The translations under genes were made by a program, and so were the position numbers. 53,970 nt of DNA from Bacteroidota bacterium. GTDB lineage: Bacteria; Bacteroidota; Bacteroidia; Chitinophagales; Chitinophagaceae. Of the stretch, positions 51,942-53,970 are shown piece by piece. Every line of letters begins with the position of its first letter. The stretch's first letter is position 1. A model generated the notes under the pieces. It saw only the letters and a program-made list of their open reading frames with translations. It was not told the origin of the DNA and ran no database searches. Location: positions 1 through 53,970 of the forward strand of contig CANKWR010000008.1 in assembly GCA_947487525.1 (NCBI GenBank), given 5' to 3'.

Positions 51942-52589
51942 TCATTCGCAATAAGTATTCATAAAATGAATCACGTTGGTGAATTTTGCAAACTCTGCTT
52001 GTGTATGTTCTCCTAAAATTACTACCGCGCTCATGCCTGCATGGAGTGCACATTCAACGCCTTTGGGGGTGTCTTCAAATACAATGCACTCCTTGGGGGT
52101 TAGGCCAAGTTGTTGAGCACATTTTAAAAAGGTTTCGGGATGTGGTTTGCTTTGCTGAACATGATTCGCACTTACAATAGCACTGAAATAATGTCGGATA
52201 TCCATATTGTCAATCACAAAATTGATATTTTCAGTAATGGCTGCGGAACCGATGGCCATTTGGATTTTCCGTTCACTAGCGGCTGCTAAAAAAGAGGCCA
52301 GCCCATCAATGAGTTTTAAGTGGGGTTTGAATTCAACACGGTACAAAGCCTCTTTATCATTTCCTAATTTAACTTTTTCTTCCATGCTAAATCGCCCGGG
52401 AAAAATGCGCTCTAATAGTTCATCGTTTTTACCATAACACTGGTGTTTCATTTCCTCCAAACTAAGATGACCGCCTAATTTTATTATTTCTTGATGCCAT
52501 GCTTCAATATGATAAGGCATATCATTGACCATGGTCCCATTTAAATCAAATAAAAACCCCTTTGCTGTACATATTTCCTTCAAAAACAT
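51942..52589 (-). CDS. HAD-superfamily phosphatase/phosphomutase-like protein (beta-PGM group)
   Basis: A 215-residue protein of HAD subfamily I with the helical cap after motif I. Motif I reads FDLNGTMVND: the nucleophile Asp is D15, but the usual general acid/base Asp two residues later is N17. Motif II is GSAA (near 102), motif III SKPHPETF with Lys near 150, motif IV FEDTPKGVECALHAGM near 172. The closest well-known group is beta-phosphoglucomutase and sugar-phosphate phosphatases. I use the ATG at 52589; a TTG at 52625 is in frame. It is directly downstream of the LacI gene (57 bases), suggesting a role in the sugar pathway controlled by it. It ends with TGA. Confidence 0.85.
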   Translation of the reverse strand: MFLKEICTAKGFLFDLNGTMVNDMPYHIEAWHQEIIKLGGHLSLEEMKHQCYGKNDELLERIFPGRFSMEEKVKLGNDKEALYRVEFKPHLKLIDGLASFLAAASERKIQMAIGSAAITENINFVIDNMDIRHYFSAIVSANHVQQSKPHPETFLKCAQQLGLTPKECIVFEDTPKGVECALHAGMSAVVILGEHTQAEFAKFTNVIHFMNTYCE

Positions 52590-52646
52590 CTCCACTAATT
52601 TTACATTTTTATTTGCAACTAGCAATGTAGGTGCTATCGTTTTTTA

Positions 52647-53639
52647 TTACATAGATCCTCCTGCTATAAATTTAGCATCTACTGTTAACTCTGTTAAAGT
52701 TTTTCCTCCTTTCATATTCGCCATCATTTGAATAAAAGCAAGCTTCCCTAATTCGTGGCCACTTGTTTCTACATAACTGATATGCGGATAATATAAGTTG
52801 GGGATGAATCCATTGCTAATACTAATGACACCAATATCTTTTGGAATTTTAAGTTGTAATTCTTGTATCGTTCTCATCACTCCAATTAATATTTCATCGG
52901 TCATGCAAAATACCGTATCAATTTTTAGTGCTTTAGTTGCATATATTTTCATGAACTCCTCTGCTTGTTTTGTACTTGCTGCATTCACATAACTGCAGTG
53001 AATTTTGGGGGCAAAGTCCTGCATGAATTTTTGAAATGCTGCTTTTCTTTTTTGCGTGATGGATAAATTTTCGTCTCCGAAAATGGCAAGTACTTTTTTT
53101 GCGTTTCTTTTTATAATATTTTCCGCCGCCATGATCGCACAACGTTCGTCGGCCATACGTACTTTTGTAAAACGGTTGTCCTTAGGGACTATGTCAAAAA
53201 AAACAACTGGTATATCCCGATCATTCATTTTCTGATACACTTCTATATTTTCGGAACTAGAGGATAGGCAAGCGAAAACACCACTTACCCTGTTTTGTCT
53301 AAATATTTTTAAGTTGTTCAATTCATTCTCAGGATTATGACTTGATTGAAGAATCATTAATGCATACCCATTGCTCCGGCTTTCCTCTTCAATCGAGGCT
53401 ATGAAGCTATCATAGAATAGATTGGAGATAGCAGGTACAATTACGCCAAGTATTTTACTGTTCTGGGTTCTTAATTGAATGGCATACGCATTGGGTTCGT
53501 AATCCATGCTTTGTGCCAATGCATTTACCTTTGCTTTAGTGCTGGCTGAAATGTCTGGATGGTCCTTTAGGGCTCTTGATACTGTTGAAATACTAATTTG
53601 TAGTTGTTGAGCCAATAGCTTTAGGGTCGTATTTGTCAT
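52647..53639 (-). CDS. LacI-family transcriptional regulator
   Basis: A 330-residue regulator. The N-terminal helix-turn-helix is TLKLLAQQLQISISTVSRAL (residues about 5-24) followed by the hinge helix region NAYAIQLRTQNSKILGVIVP, cited as NAYAIQLRTQNS. The rest is a periplasmic-binding-protein-like sugar-sensing domain (SNLFYDSFIASIEEESRSNG near 73, DRDIPVVFFDIV near 140, ISISNGFIPNLYYPHISYVE near 280, cited in part). I take the ATG at 53639; a TTG two codons earlier is possible. It lies divergent from a gene beginning at 53939, with an operator-like palindrome between them. Confidence 0.93.
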   Translation of the reverse strand: MTNTTLKLLAQQLQISISTVSRALKDHPDISASTKAKVNALAQSMDYEPNAYAIQLRTQNSKILGVIVPAISNLFYDSFIASIEEESRSNGYALMILQSSHNPENELNNLKIFRQNRVSGVFACLSSSSENIEVYQKMNDRDIPVVFFDIVPKDNRFTKVRMADERCAIMAAENIIKRNAKKVLAIFGDENLSITQKRKAAFQKFMQDFAPKIHCSYVNAASTKQAEEFMKIYATKALKIDTVFCMTDEILIGVMRTIQELQLKIPKDIGVISISNGFIPNLYYPHISYVETSGHELGKLAFIQMMANMKGGKTLTELTVDAKFIAGGSM

Positions 53640-53688
53640 ATGCAAACGATTACGTGAATTTATGAAAATATTTCCACTAAAATTTTCG

Positions 53689-53698
53689 CAAACGTTTG
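53689..53698. promoter_or_regulatory. Possible LacI-family operator (CAAACGTTTG palindrome)
   Basis: CAAACGTTTG is a perfect ten-base palindrome with the central CG step typical of LacI-family operators. It lies 49 bases upstream of the lacI-type gene. A related half-site, GCAAACGATTACG, starts at 53642 just before the start codon. Both fit autoregulation and control of the divergent gene. Confidence 0.45.
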
Positions 53699-53938
53699 TT
53701 TTTTGAAATATGCAGTAATGAGTACCCCTCTTTAAGTATATTTTAAGTGCCTGTTAAAAATTTGATAAAGTATTGATTTTATTGAGTTTTACTGCTTTTA
53801 ATAGGAGAAAATAGGCTAAGAAGCTTACGGTTGTTAGTTTTTTAGTTAAAAAAAGTTAAAAATAATTTAACAATCAGTACGCCGAATATCAAAAATGTGT
53901 ATTTTGTATGTGCTTAATAAACCAATAAACTGCCAATT

Positions 53939-53970
53939 ATGAATTTCAAAATTGTCAAGTCCTCTTTTAT
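53939..53970 (+). CDS. 5' end of a divergent gene, possibly a TonB-dependent receptor
   Basis: ATG at 53939 followed by ten codons (MNFKIVKSSF) to the edge of the window. The basic start fits a signal peptide. The position, divergent from a LacI regulator and a phosphomutase-like gene, would suit a SusC/SusD-type sugar uptake locus, but ten residues cannot prove it. A TATTTTG sequence near 53900 may be a promoter. The 293 bases between the two genes hold the operator-like palindrome, AT-rich sequence and nothing else I can name. Confidence 0.35.
   Translation, partial: MNFKIVKSSF

Overview
The window reads as an ordinary chromosomal segment of a free-living member of the Bacteroidota, most likely a Chitinophagaceae-type bacterium. 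The evidence is an AT-rich sequence, promoters of the Bacteroidota type (TAnnTTTG at -7, sometimes TTG/TTTG near -33), almost no Shine-Dalgarno sites, a DUF5117/DUF5118-type metzincin, a DUF5916 protein, an ExbB-ExbD-ExbD-TonB set with the phylum's TonB C-terminus, a shortened NuoG, and the start of what may be a Sus-type locus at the right edge. Genus and species cannot be fixed from the sequence alone. No rRNA, tRNA, CRISPR array, prophage, intact insertion sequence or recognisable defence system was found.

Layout. 1-386: 3' end of a LutB-like iron-sulfur protein. 415-16451: a long run of minus-strand housekeeping genes (reading right to left: START-like protein, LptF/G permease, exported superoxide dismutase, CDF transporter, M20 peptidase, HslR, TrmD, DUF5916 protein, adenine deaminase, Upp, EI24 protein, RsmI-like methylase, short ComEC, PurH, EamA transporter). 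16726-19453: ffh, rpsP and rimM on the plus strand. 19508-22513: two pseudouridine synthases and rlmN (minus). 22608-27540: a small secreted protein, hisS (minus), a small membrane protein, a PstS-like lipoprotein and a TPR protein. 27641-40814: a complete 14-gene nuo (complex I) operon in the order A-B-C-D-E-F-G-H-I-J-K-L-M-N, preceded by a terminator and a promoter. 40893-42176: a MacB/FtsX-type permease. 42177-42786: a 610-base non-coding stretch full of inverted repeats. 42787-45291: secreted zinc metalloprotease (minus). 45529-48534: exbB, exbD, exbD and tonB, closed by a strong terminator. 48670-50046: mnmE. 50176-51924: secreted MORN-repeat protein. 51942-53639: HAD phosphatase/phosphomutase-like gene and a LacI regulator. 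53939 onward: start of a divergent gene.

How the genes work together. Complex I produces proton motive force; ExbB/ExbD/TonB would spend it on outer-membrane TonB-dependent uptake. PurH, adenine deaminase and Upp cover de novo and salvage nucleotide supply. TrmD, RimM, S16, RlmN, MnmE, HslR and the two pseudouridine synthases make a strong RNA-modification and ribosome-assembly theme, but the usual rpsP-rimM-trmD cluster is split here.

The two observations most worth a second look are an in-frame TGA in nuoB at a position where NuoB has a conserved glycine, and the 42177-42786 region with a set of interleaved, mostly exact inverted repeats that look like one or two small non-autonomous repeat elements. 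I did not find a convincing undescribed multi-gene system.
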